NCBI GenBank assembly: GCA_031411235.1
Contig: JANOAR010000298.1
Coordinates: 1-51,700, forward strand
Source of the DNA: JANOAR01 sp031411235
Lineage (GTDB): Bacteria; Verrucomicrobiota; Verrucomicrobiia; Verrucomicrobiales; Verrucomicrobiaceae
DNA: 51,700 bases
Reading direction: 5' to 3'
Shown here: positions 8,141-16,092 of the stretch, one piece after another
How positions within the stretch are numbered: position 1 is the first letter of the stretch
Layout of the letters: each line of letters opens with the position of its first letter
Translations under genes and position numbers: made by a program
Notes under the pieces: generated by a model
The model's database searches: none
Told to the model about the DNA's origin: nothing
Seen by the model: only the letters and a program-made list of their open reading frames with translations

Positions 8141-9424
8141 ATGCCCTATTTACGAGCCTCCCCCTATCGATTAAACCTCGACCTTCAACCCGCCGAACTG
8201 GTCGCACGGCTACGGACGACTCATGGCTTAGCGTGGCTGGATACCGCCACCGTCCCGAGCCATCGGGGTAACGACTCGAAAGGCGCATGGTCCTACGTCG
8301 CCGTCGCGCCTCGTGAGATTTTGCAAGGGCACATCGACCACGACTGGCCGCTGGTGGAAACGAGGATCGCGGAGGGCTCTGCTTTGCAAAGCAGTGGCAA
8401 AACGCCGTTTGCGGCTGGCCTCATCGGCTGGGTGGGCTTCGATGGGGAGTTTCGTTTTGCCCACTATGACAACGTATTGGCCTATGACCACAAGGAGCGC
8501 TGCTGGTGGGGCAGCATGGAGCCCGATCTCAATGACAGCCCGATATTGCCGGAGGCTCCAGCGTTGGATTTCAAACCCGAAGTCCAACGTGAGCACTTCC
8601 TCCACGCGGTAAAGAAGGCTCAGGACTACATCGCCGCTGGCGATGTGTACCAGGTTAACTTGGCCTATGCCTGGCAGGCACCTTGGCCCAGGGATGCCAG
8701 CGCCTTCGGGTATTACCTGCGCCTGCGCGAGTTGTCCCCCGCTCCGTATTCCGCCTTTTTGGATGGGGTAGGGACGAGCATCATTTCTTCCTCGCCCGAG
8801 TGTTTTTTACAGCTCCTCGGGCGGTCGATCTCCACCCGGCCCATCAAAGGCACGCGGCCCCGTTTCCCCGCCGATGCAGTGCGCGATGCCCAATCCATGC
8901 AGGAGCTGATTCACTCAGCCAAGGAGCAGGCTGAGCTGCTCATGATCACCGACCTAGAGCGCAATGACCTGGGGCAAGTCTGCGAGTATGGCAGCATTTC
9001 TGTGCCGGAACTGGCTCGTGTGGAAACCTTTGCGCAGGTGTTTCACCTCGTCTCGACGGTTACGGGCAACTTGCGGGATGATGTCAGCCACGCGGCAGCT
9101 TTTCGCGCCTGTTTCCCTGGCGGCTCCATCAGTGGCGCACCGAAAAAGCGAGCGCTGGAGATCATCGCGGAGCTGGAGAAACACCCGCGCGGCCTTTATA
9201 CTGGGGCGATAGGTTACTTTGGTTTCAATGGCGAGAGCCAGTTCAACATCGCCATCCGCACCGCCATGCAGTATGGCCCGAGCATCCATTTCCATGTGGG
9301 GGCTGGTATCGTCGCCGACTCCGTGCCGGAGCTTGAATACGAGGAGACGCTGCACAAAGCAACGGGCCTGTTGAATGCGGCCAAAGGGCAAGGGGAGGCT
9401 CCTGCTTCTGGCATCGTTGATTGA
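8141..9424 (+). CDS. pabB: Aminodeoxychorismate synthase component I
   Basis: A chorismate-utilising enzyme of about 427 residues that, with a glutamine amidotransferase partner, makes 4-amino-4-deoxychorismate for folate synthesis. The motif PIKGTRPR carries the Lys typical of PabB, where anthranilate synthase TrpE has Ala (PIAGT). Further family signatures are ITDLERNDLG, FPGGSISGAPKKRA, YTGAIGYFGFNG and GAGIVADSVPE. No pabA or pabC is adjacent, so these must be elsewhere. An upstream in-frame TTG at 8117 would add eight residues; the ATG at 8141 is preferred because TTG starts are rarer and the extension is not conserved-looking. It diverges from the gene starting at 8053. Confidence 0.9.
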   Translation: MPYLRASPYRLNLDLQPAELVARLRTTHGLAWLDTATVPSHRGNDSKGAWSYVAVAPREILQGHIDHDWPLVETRIAEGSALQSSGKTPFAAGLIGWVGFDGEFRFAHYDNVLAYDHKERCWWGSMEPDLNDSPILPEAPALDFKPEVQREHFLHAVKKAQDYIAAGDVYQVNLAYAWQAPWPRDASAFGYYLRLRELSPAPYSAFLDGVGTSIISSSPECFLQLLGRSISTRPIKGTRPRFPADAVRDAQSMQELIHSAKEQAELLMITDLERNDLGQVCEYGSISVPELARVETFAQVFHLVSTVTGNLRDDVSHAAAFRACFPGGSISGAPKKRALEIIAELEKHPRGLYTGAIGYFGFNGESQFNIAIRTAMQYGPSIHFHVGAGIVADSVPELEYEETLHKATGLLNAAKGQGEAPASGIVD

Positions 9425-9468
9425 AAATACAGGGATCACCCGCGAACGAAGCTCAACTTTCCTAGCCG

Positions 9469-10122
9469 ATGCGACCATCCGTTTTCATTACCCTGCCCAC
9501 AGCCGTCGAGTGGTCGCACCGCTTCATCCAGGAAAGGGTGCAGCCCGGCGATTGGGTCGTCGATACCACAGCGGGCAATGGCCACGACACAGCATTCCTC
9601 GCCAACGTGGTGGGCGAGCAGGGACGCGTTTTTGCCTTTGACGTACAGGCAGCGGCGATCGCCGCCACGCAGGCTCGCCTTGCCGTCGCGGGGATGCAGG
9701 AGCGCTGCGAACTCTATCTGGCTGGTCACGAAGCGATGCATGGACTGCTGCCGCCCGAGGCCCGAGGAAAACTCGCCGCCGTGATGATGAATCTAGGCTA
9801 CCTGCCAGGACAAGATAAAGCCTGCATCACCCAAACGACCACCACGCTGCAAGCCCTGAGCACCGCGCTTGATTGGCTGCAACCCGGCGGCATCGCGACC
9901 ATCGTCGTCTATCCCGGCCACACAGGCGGCGACGACGAGGCGAAGCAGGTCATCGCCATGCTCGAAGCGTTGAATTCCGAAGCCTGGGAAGTGCAACAAG
10001 TGCGAGCCGCCAATCGCAGAAGAAAGGCACCCGAGTGCTGGGTGGGGCTTAAAAAACACTGTCAAACCCTGCTTGAAGGAGACGCCATGAAACAGATTGG
10101 CCGCCTAGAAGGCGGCCAATGA
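9469..10122 (+). CDS. SAM-dependent methyltransferase of the YtqB/MnmM type
   Basis: A 217-residue class I methyltransferase. The SAM-binding stretch reads VVDTTAGNGHDTAFLA, with an acidic strand end at VFAFDVQAAAI. The later motif MMNLGYLPGQDK and the segment VVYPGHTGGDDEA are typical of the PF06962 family, whose B. subtilis member YtqB (MnmM) methylates nm5s2U34 at the tRNA wobble position. By family a tRNA modification role is likely; exact substrate is inferred. It starts 44 bp after pabB on the same strand. The last eight codons overlap a perfect 10-bp hairpin. Confidence 0.82.
   Translation: MRPSVFITLPTAVEWSHRFIQERVQPGDWVVDTTAGNGHDTAFLANVVGEQGRVFAFDVQAAAIAATQARLAVAGMQERCELYLAGHEAMHGLLPPEARGKLAAVMMNLGYLPGQDKACITQTTTTLQALSTALDWLQPGGIATIVVYPGHTGGDDEAKQVIAMLEALNSEAWEVQQVRAANRRRKAPECWVGLKKHCQTLLEGDAMKQIGRLEGGQ
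10097..10119. terminator. Perfect 10-bp hairpin between convergent genes
   Basis: TTGGCCGCCT (10097-10106) pairs with AGGCGGCCAA (10110-10119) over a three-base loop. It covers the 3' end of the methyltransferase gene and faces the end of the convergent gene at 10149. There is no clear T tract on the plus side; the minus side continues TCTGTTTC. A bidirectional terminator is the likeliest role. Confidence 0.55.
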
Positions 10123-10148
10123 AGCGGTTCATGTTTGATTGCTGCGTC

Positions 10149-10805
10149 CTAGCGTTTGCGGCGCATCAAGAGCCCTAACAAGGCCATCGCCATAAAACTG
10201 GCGCGGGAGGGCTCTGGAGCCGCTGAAACGGCAAATGAAGTTAGCGATGAAGAAGCGGTAGCCCCCCCAAGCGCTGGCGTTGTGTAATATAGATCAATGG
10301 CTGCCCCTGTATCCGAGGGCAAAACGAAAGTCCCATTTGCTCCCGAGGGGCCATCCAGCGTATCAGTGCGGAAATAGCCCACCTGAGCTTGATTGCTGGG
10401 AACCGTAGCTCCCGAACTAGTGATGCCAGGGAACCAGTAGATAGCGATTTTATCGTTAGCATCGACACCGTGAGTTGTGTAGTTCACATTCACAGCATCA
10501 ACAAAACCAATGTCTCCGCTACCGCTCAGGTCGGATGCTAAAATAACGCCAAGAATGCGATCATCGCCGCCGAAAACTTGTCCCACAGATAGGACAAGTC
10601 CGCTTAAAGCGGAGAATGTGCCAGCGGTTGAGCCAGCAAAACCATTGCCTGCGTTATCAACGACTAGAATGCCAACTGTGCCTGTGGCAACCATTGCGCC
10701 ACCTGAAGTTCGTGCCTCACCGATGGCTACATTAAAGGTCGTGGTAGCGGTTACAGAAGATGCAAAAGCAGCGAGGAAAAGGAGAGACTTCGTGACGGAA
10801 TTCAT
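10149..10805 (-). CDS. PEP-CTERM sorting-domain protein
   Basis: A secreted protein of 218 residues. The start ATG at 10805 gives a signal peptide (NSVTKSLLFLAAFASSVTA); longer in-frame extensions upstream would bury it and overlap the next gene. The C-terminus has the tripartite PEP-CTERM signal: AAPEPS, a hydrophobic stretch (FMAMALLGLL) and the basic tail MRRKR. Such proteins are processed by an exosortase and usually end up on the surface or in extracellular polymer; no exosortase is in the window. The mature part is Gly/Ser/Thr/Ala-rich and otherwise unrecognised. It follows the TIGR02597-type gene by 22 bp and is probably co-transcribed with it. Confidence 0.85.
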   Translation of the reverse strand: MNSVTKSLLFLAAFASSVTATTTFNVAIGEARTSGGAMVATGTVGILVVDNAGNGFAGSTAGTFSALSGLVLSVGQVFGGDDRILGVILASDLSGSGDIGFVDAVNVNYTTHGVDANDKIAIYWFPGITSSGATVPSNQAQVGYFRTDTLDGPSGANGTFVLPSDTGAAIDLYYTTPALGGATASSSLTSFAVSAAPEPSRASFMAMALLGLLMRRKR

Positions 10806-10827
10806 AGAAGGAAACTGATGCACTAAG

Positions 10828-11907
10828 TTAGAGGTCATTTTTCCAAACAACAGAGGCAGTTGCGGACTGATATTTGCGAATGATAAATCCAGATGATGGA
10901 GGGATTTCATCATTGTCTGCCACAGGGAAGCCTGTGACAGCCTTACGCCAATTTCCACCGGAGTAGAAGTAGGTTGCAGAAGGGGCTTTGTTCAGTGAGG
11001 CAATAGTATTGTCAAAAACTAACAACTGATCACGGCGAGCTGCGGGGAGAGTCGTGGCACTAGCTACAAAGGCTCCTGTGCTGATAAGGTCGAGATCGAG
11101 CAATTTCACTGGTACTGGGCGACCATGAGTGATAGGATTATCTTGCCCGCCAGAAACTTGAGCACTCAAGACGCTGCTGATACTGGTGGTTTCGACCCCA
11201 CCGACAGGAGTATAGGTTGTTGATGCCACAATGGCACTGCTGCTGTGACGCACGATGAAATAAGAGTCGGGCAAAAGAATCGTGTCATCGGCTGCTGGAA
11301 AACCCGTGACATTCTTTTTCCAACCTGCGGCGAGTAAAAAGTAGCTTTGTGTGGGTGCTAAATTAATTCCTGCTCCAATCACATCAGGAAGTAGGATCAG
11401 AGTGCGACGCGCTGCTGGTAGTGTGCTCGCTGAAACGACGGCTGTGGTCTGTGTTGCAACTGGAAGCAGGGTCGCAAGAGTCCAAAATTTGCAAACACGG
11501 AAAGAGTCGCCTGCAATAGTCGTGGCAACGGTGTCACCAGCGAGATCGATATTCAAAGTGCCCGCAGTATTTGACAGAATCTGATAATACATGCCCGCTT
11601 TGGCGCCGGATGTAATACGAACGTAGTAAAGGCCTGCGAATTGGTTTACAGTCCAACCGGGTGCCGTCGCAGTGGGGGTAATAGTCGCTTGCCCACTGGC
11701 CTCAGTCGGCACTCCAGCAAGCGTGCTCTGGAAGGGTGTCTCGCTGTTGAAGGGAACACTGCAAAATGTGTCTGACTGGGGCAAGCACGTCACGGAATTA
11801 AACCCCACAGGATCGGTCGTTACGGAAGTTTGAGCTTCGGCACTGCCGAGGGCCACAGCAGCCAGCATGGTGACGCTGAGGAGGGTTTTGATGCGGGTGT
11901 GTTTCAT
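10828..11907 (-). CDS. TIGR02597-family exported protein
   Basis: A 359-residue protein with a clear signal peptide (about 1-25, ending in GSAEA). The mature part starts TSVTTDPVGFNSVTCLPQSD and contains two similar halves: TLPAARRTLILLPD with SYFLLAAGWKKNVTGFP, and TLPAARRDQLLVFDN with TYFYSGGNWRKAVTGFP. These features match the TIGR02597 family, known mainly from Verrucomicrobiota and typically found beside PEP-CTERM proteins; its function is unknown. The pairing with the following PEP-CTERM gene supports the call. Base composition here is visibly less GC-rich than in neighbouring genes. Confidence 0.8.
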   Translation of the reverse strand: MKHTRIKTLLSVTMLAAVALGSAEAQTSVTTDPVGFNSVTCLPQSDTFCSVPFNSETPFQSTLAGVPTEASGQATITPTATAPGWTVNQFAGLYYVRITSGAKAGMYYQILSNTAGTLNIDLAGDTVATTIAGDSFRVCKFWTLATLLPVATQTTAVVSASTLPAARRTLILLPDVIGAGINLAPTQSYFLLAAGWKKNVTGFPAADDTILLPDSYFIVRHSSSAIVASTTYTPVGGVETTSISSVLSAQVSGGQDNPITHGRPVPVKLLDLDLISTGAFVASATTLPAARRDQLLVFDNTIASLNKAPSATYFYSGGNWRKAVTGFPVADNDEIPPSSGFIIRKYQSATASVVWKNDL

Positions 11908-12194
11908 GGTGGTGATCGTTGGGTTCTACGGTGTTTAACCCTAAAGCGGGCGGCAAGTTACAAGATTTTGGCGTTTTTGTCGATGATTAACCTGTTTTTG
12001 ATACTTATTCAGGGGCGGTTTTAGGGCGGGAATTCATGCTTTTTTGCCTCTCAAATGACAGTTATGTGCCATATCGTTTGGCTTCTGCTGGGGCATGGAG
12101 GATTGAGCGTGGGGGGCAGTACGATGGCTCACGGGGGATGTTTTTTTGCGAGGATGGTGTTTGGGTTGTGGCGGATCACCGTCGCTATTTTTCT
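11908..12194. other. Divergent intergenic region
   Basis: This 287-bp gap separates the TIGR02597 gene from the metE-like gene. It is AT-richer than its surroundings and has several T runs. From 12036 it is open in frame with the metE-like gene for 53 codons, but the translation resembles no MetE N-terminus. I found no riboswitch signature (no B12 box or SAM motif) and no convincing promoter. Confidence 0.5.
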
Positions 12195-13226
12195 ATGAAA
12201 TCATGTCCTCTGCGCACTTCTGTCATCGGCAGCTACCCATTTCCGGGATGGCTGGAGTTTGCTTCGCAGCATTTGGAAGAATTTGGCCGGGAGGATGTGC
12301 GGGAGTTGCAGGATGATGCGGCGACGGTGGCGATTGCGGATCAGTTGGCGGCGGGGCTGGATGTGATCACGGATGGGGAGCAGACACGGCTGGATTTTAA
12401 TTTGTCGTTTTACGGCCATCTGGAAGGGATCGCGCTGGAGCCTGCGAGTCCGCGACGGTTTGGCCCGCCTGCGCATGATCAGCGGGGGAAACACGCGATC
12501 ACGGGGGAGCTACATGCGACGCGGGGGTTGGGGGTGGTGGCGGAGTACTTGCGGCTAAAGCGACTGGCGGGAGCGAGTGGGGCGACGCTGAAGGCGTCGG
12601 TGCCGGGGCCTTATACGCTGAGTGGGCGGCTGCTGCCGGGTGGGGCGTATGCGGATCGCTGGGCGGTGGCGGAGGCGCTGCTACCGGTGGTGCGGCAGGA
12701 GATTGTGGAACTGGTGGCGGCGGGCTGCGAGGAGGTGTGTGTGGATGAGCCGAGCATGAGCTGCTATGGCTACAAAGAGGATGTGGGGCGGTTTGTGGAG
12801 ATGTTTAACCGGACGGTGGAGGGGGGCTGGGGGCGGACGCGGGTGTGTACGCATTTATGCTTTGGCAATTACAAGGGGCACCCGGTGGGCTGGCGTCGTT
12901 ATGCACCTCTGTTTCCAGCTTTCCTAGAGCTGCACTGCGACGAGGTGCATGTAGAGATGGCGAACCGCGAGTATGCGGAGCTGGAGGTGATCGGGCCGAT
13001 GGCGGAGCGCTACGATGTGGCGGTGGGGATCATCGACGTGAAGAGCTACTACATCGAATCGGTGGCGAATGTGATGGAGGCGGTGCGGGCGTGCCTGCGA
13101 TTCGCGCCTGCGGAGCGGCTGGTGTTTGCGCCGGATTGTGGGCTAAGCCAGACGGCTCGCTGGGCGGCGAAGCAGAAGCTGGCGAATATGGTGGAGGGGG
13201 TGAGGCGGGTGCGGGTTGCGCTTTGA
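12195..13226 (+). CDS. MetE-type methyltransferase, catalytic domain only
   Basis: A protein of 343 residues matching only the C-terminal, zinc-containing half of cobalamin-independent methionine synthase, which moves a methyl group to homocysteine. It starts TSVIGSYPFPGW, carries DVITDGEQTR, and has the zinc ligands as THLCFGNY (His and Cys), a Glu in the EVHVEMANRE region and Cys in FAPDCGLSQTAR. The N-terminal folate-binding half of full-length MetE is absent. Such short forms use other methyl donors (for example a corrinoid protein or betaine-type donors); the donor here is unknown. The ATG at 12195 puts the conserved start right at the N-terminus. Confidence 0.82.
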   Translation: MKSCPLRTSVIGSYPFPGWLEFASQHLEEFGREDVRELQDDAATVAIADQLAAGLDVITDGEQTRLDFNLSFYGHLEGIALEPASPRRFGPPAHDQRGKHAITGELHATRGLGVVAEYLRLKRLAGASGATLKASVPGPYTLSGRLLPGGAYADRWAVAEALLPVVRQEIVELVAAGCEEVCVDEPSMSCYGYKEDVGRFVEMFNRTVEGGWGRTRVCTHLCFGNYKGHPVGWRRYAPLFPAFLELHCDEVHVEMANREYAELEVIGPMAERYDVAVGIIDVKSYYIESVANVMEAVRACLRFAPAERLVFAPDCGLSQTARWAAKQKLANMVEGVRRVRVAL

Positions 13227-13257
13227 TAAACCTGTGTCTGCGAGCTTGCGGGCGGGA

Positions 13258-15615
13258 CTACTCGAAGAGCTTGTGGATGAGTCTGCCGATGCGGCTGCGG
13301 TGGATGGTTTGTTTGTCGGGGTCGGGGTCGCTTTTTTCTTGGTTCATGAAGCGACGTGCATCGGCCCCGAGGGCAGTGGAGCCAGCGGAGTCCATGTAGG
13401 CTGGGGGGAGGTCGCCGTCGCCACTGACGATGCGGGGCTGGATGAAGATGAGGAGTTCGGTGCGATCTTTGGTGGTTTTGCTGGAGCCGGCGATGTATTT
13501 GATGATGGGGATATGGCGAAGAATGGGGATGCCGCCTTTTTGTTTGTCGAGGCCTTCGGTGATGATGCCGCCAAGGACGACGGTGGAGAGGTTTTTGATC
13601 ATGACGGTGGTGTCGAGTCGCTGCTGGCTGATGTTAGAGATGTCGTTGCCATTGATGCGGGTGGTGCCGGCTTGGTTAGCATTGGTTTGCTTGACTTCGA
13701 GGGTGAGTTCGTCGGTGCCGTTGATGTGGGGGGTGACTTCGAGGGAGAGATTGACGTCTTGGTAGCTGACGCCTCCGGATGAGAAGCCGTTACTGCCGGT
13801 GCCATCGACTCCTGTGCCATTGCCGATGCCGGTGCCGATGCCATTGCCGCCGTAGCCTGGGGTGGGAATGGGGATTTTAACGCCGCTCTCGATGACGGCG
13901 GGCATGTTGTTAAGGGTGTAAAGGATGGGGCGGGAGAGGAGCTTGAAGTCGGTGTTGGTCGAGAGAGCACTGACGGCGACACTGACTTGGTCGTTGAGGG
14001 TGCCAAAGAGAGCGAGGCCGGTACCGATGCCAGTGCCGCTGAGGAGCTTGTCGGGGGTGATGGCAGCGGCGTTGAGGAAGGTGTTGTTGGAGCCGACGCG
14101 AGAGCCTGCGGTGCCAGCAATGGTTCCCTGCTTGCCGAACTGGGTGGGGCGGAAGAGGTAGTCGATGCCGACGTCACGTTTGTCGCCGAGGGTGAGCTGG
14201 CCAATGACGACGTTGAGGACGACGGACAGGGGGCGTTTGTCGATTTCGTCGAGCAGTTCATTGAGAATGCGCAATTGCTCAGGGGGGCCGGAGGCGAAAA
14301 TTTCGTTGGCTACGGGAATGGCGATGAGAAGTGTCTTGCCGATGACGAGGGATTGAGGCTTGGATTTCTCGGCGAGGGCTGCAAGGCCACCACTGCCGCC
14401 GCTGCTCCCGAAGCTACCGCCAAAGCCGCTACCGCTACCGCCACCACCGCTGCCGCCTAAACCGCCGCTATTGTTACCAAAGGAACTGTTGCTGCCAAAG
14501 CTGGAATTGCGGTTGTTGTTGTTGTTGCCGGTGGCTGTGCCACCAGCAAGGCTGCCGGGCTGGCTTGTGCCTGCACCGCTACTACCGGTGCCTTCGTCCA
14601 TGCCTCGGGTGATGGCATCTTGGATGATCGGTAGGACTTCGGTGGCGTTGAGATAAATAAGTTTGCGCGTGGTGAAGGTGCGAATGACGGCGGCGCTGTC
14701 GAGTTCCTCAATGAGCTTTTCGATTTTGACTAAATCAAAGGGGGTGGCGATGACGAGGAGGCAGTTTTTGCGCTTGATGGGAATGATTTTTGGTGGCGTA
14801 GCGGTGGCCTGGGGGGCGGCTCCATAGACGGCGGGGGAAGCCGCGCGGGCGGTAGCTTGGGCGGGTTGGCCGGGCTGGGGTGGGGCGGCGGGAGGGGTGG
14901 CGGGGTTGTAGTTGGTCTTGCTGGTGCCGGAGCCGCCGGATTTGCCTTTGCCTTCGAGATCAAGGATTTCGGCGAGGGCTTCAGCGACTTCTTCGGCGTC
15001 GGCACGCTCGAGTTGGAAGGTGCGCTGATCGGTTTTGGAGGGCTCGACATCGAGGCTGGTGAGCAACGCAACGATGTAGCGGATGGTGTTGCTGTTTTCG
15101 GTGATGATGATGCCTTTGGAATTGGGCAGGGGGGAGATGATCTGGTACGGATGGGCCTGGGGGATGAGTTCGCCGAGGGACTTGCGCAGGTCTTCAGCAT
15201 CAATCCAAACCAGGGGCTGGATGAAGGTAACGATGCGCTCGTCCTGGGGGAGCTTGGTGATGTCGGTATAGATGTTTTCGGGGGTCATCTCGCCGGAGGG
15301 TTTGATGGCTCCGACGTTGAGGAATTTGACCGTATACTCATCGACGGGGATGAAGGCGTAACCGTTGAGCAGGAGGCTGCGCTCGACGTATTCGATGGCC
15401 TTGGAGCGGGGGAGCTGGCCTGTGGTGTCGATGGTGATGGTGACTTGCTCGACGTTGATGTCGCGGATGATTTTTTTGCCCGTTTCATCTTCATACCAGA
15501 GGAGAATGTCGGGCAGAGGGGACTGGGGGAACTGGACGCCGATGAGTTCGTTGGGATCCTTGGGGGAGCCGGAGGAAGGATCAACGGCAGGGGCTGGCTG
15601 CACGGGTGGGGTCAT
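13258..15615 (-). CDS. Secretin (GspD/PilQ family), out of frame with its signal peptide
   Basis: An outer-membrane secretin ring subunit for a type II secretion or type IV pilus-like machine. The 785 residues read from ATG 15615 contain an N0-like domain (about 20-110), N1-type KH domains, a long Gly/Ser/Asn-rich low-complexity insert (about 345-410) and the C-terminal secretin domain with VESG-like IESGVKIPIPTP, a beta-rich core, and the signature KGGIPILRHIPIIKYI. This ORF has no signal peptide. One is present in the ORF just upstream (15612-16067), which runs into an 11-C tract (in the sense strand) and then stops in ATGA overlap with this start. One extra C would join both into a 936-residue secretin. 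See the repeat entry at 15670. Confidence 0.9.
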   Translation of the reverse strand: MTPPVQPAPAVDPSSGSPKDPNELIGVQFPQSPLPDILLWYEDETGKKIIRDINVEQVTITIDTTGQLPRSKAIEYVERSLLLNGYAFIPVDEYTVKFLNVGAIKPSGEMTPENIYTDITKLPQDERIVTFIQPLVWIDAEDLRKSLGELIPQAHPYQIISPLPNSKGIIITENSNTIRYIVALLTSLDVEPSKTDQRTFQLERADAEEVAEALAEILDLEGKGKSGGSGTSKTNYNPATPPAAPPQPGQPAQATARAASPAVYGAAPQATATPPKIIPIKRKNCLLVIATPFDLVKIEKLIEELDSAAVIRTFTTRKLIYLNATEVLPIIQDAITRGMDEGTGSSGAGTSQPGSLAGGTATGNNNNNRNSSFGSNSSFGNNSGGLGGSGGGGSGSGFGGSFGSSGGSGGLAALAEKSKPQSLVIGKTLLIAIPVANEIFASGPPEQLRILNELLDEIDKRPLSVVLNVVIGQLTLGDKRDVGIDYLFRPTQFGKQGTIAGTAGSRVGSNNTFLNAAAITPDKLLSGTGIGTGLALFGTLNDQVSVAVSALSTNTDFKLLSRPILYTLNNMPAVIESGVKIPIPTPGYGGNGIGTGIGNGTGVDGTGSNGFSSGGVSYQDVNLSLEVTPHINGTDELTLEVKQTNANQAGTTRINGNDISNISQQRLDTTVMIKNLSTVVLGGIITEGLDKQKGGIPILRHIPIIKYIAGSSKTTKDRTELLIFIQPRIVSGDGDLPPAYMDSAGSTALGADARRFMNQEKSDPDPDKQTIHRSRIGRLIHKLFE

Positions 15616-16067
15616 TGCAGCGGCAGGTTGTGCGACGGGAGCACTGGCGGTGGGCGTGCCAGGGGAGGTGGGGGGGGGGGAGTGGTGCCTGCGCGGCTGA
15701 TTCCGGGACGGCCTAGTTTGGGCTTGGGTAGCTGGGTGGCGGGGCTGCCGCCAGGAGGGGTAAGGGAACGCACACCCGTGGGGCTGGGTATGGGGGTGAA
15801 GGGTGGGGCGGCGTTGGGATTGACGACGCTGTCGGGCGGTGTGGGAGCGGGAGCGGTCGGGTTGGTCGGTATCTGGGCGAGGGTGAAGCCACGACGGCTG
15901 GCGCGGCTGGGCGCGGCGTCCGGGTTTTGGGTGGGGATTTGGCCGAACACGCTGAGGCTACTGGCAATGAGAAGGGCTAGCAGGAAAGGATGAAGGCGGA
16001 GGCTGCCGCTTCTATGAACCAATGCCGAGGGGCTAGGAATAGAGGCGTGTGCGTGTGGACTTTTCAT
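15612..16067 (-). CDS. Signal peptide and Pro-rich N-terminus of the secretin, ended by a frameshift
   Basis: This 151-residue ORF starts at ATG 16067 and carries a signal peptide (HPFLLALLIASSLSVFGQ) followed by a Pro/Thr-rich region. After the homopolymeric tract at 15670-15680 it reads LARPPPVLPSHNLPLQ and stops, with its TGA overlapping the ATG of the secretin ORF. If the tract had 12 (or 9) instead of 11 bases, the frame would continue through TSPGTPTASAPVAQPAAA into the secretin. It is therefore most likely the true N-terminus of that protein, split by a sequencing error, a mutation or a phase-variable state. An alternative is a separate short peptide coupled to the secretin by the overlap, but then the secretin would lack an export signal. 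Confidence 0.8.
   Translation of the reverse strand: MKSPHAHASIPSPSALVHRSGSLRLHPFLLALLIASSLSVFGQIPTQNPDAAPSRASRRGFTLAQIPTNPTAPAPTPPDSVVNPNAAPPFTPIPSPTGVRSLTPPGGSPATQLPKPKLGRPGISRAGTTPPPPPPLARPPPVLPSHNLPLQ
15670..15680. repeat. 11-base G homopolymer at the secretin frame break
   Basis: A run of 11 G on the plus strand (11 C in the sense strand of the secretin gene). Changing it by +1 or -2 restores one frame from signal peptide to secretin domain. Long G/C runs are prone to slipped-strand mispairing in cells and to miscalls in sequencing. Together with GGGG and GG runs just upstream (15662-15668) it also fits a G-quadruplex pattern. Confidence 0.95.
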
Positions 16068-16092
16068 AATCTTGGAAAGGGTGATCGGGCGG

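Noticed and set aside
12036..12194. N-terminal extension of the metE-like gene
   Set aside because: Open frame of 53 codons without MetE-like sequence; the conserved start TSVIGSYP is close to ATG 12195.
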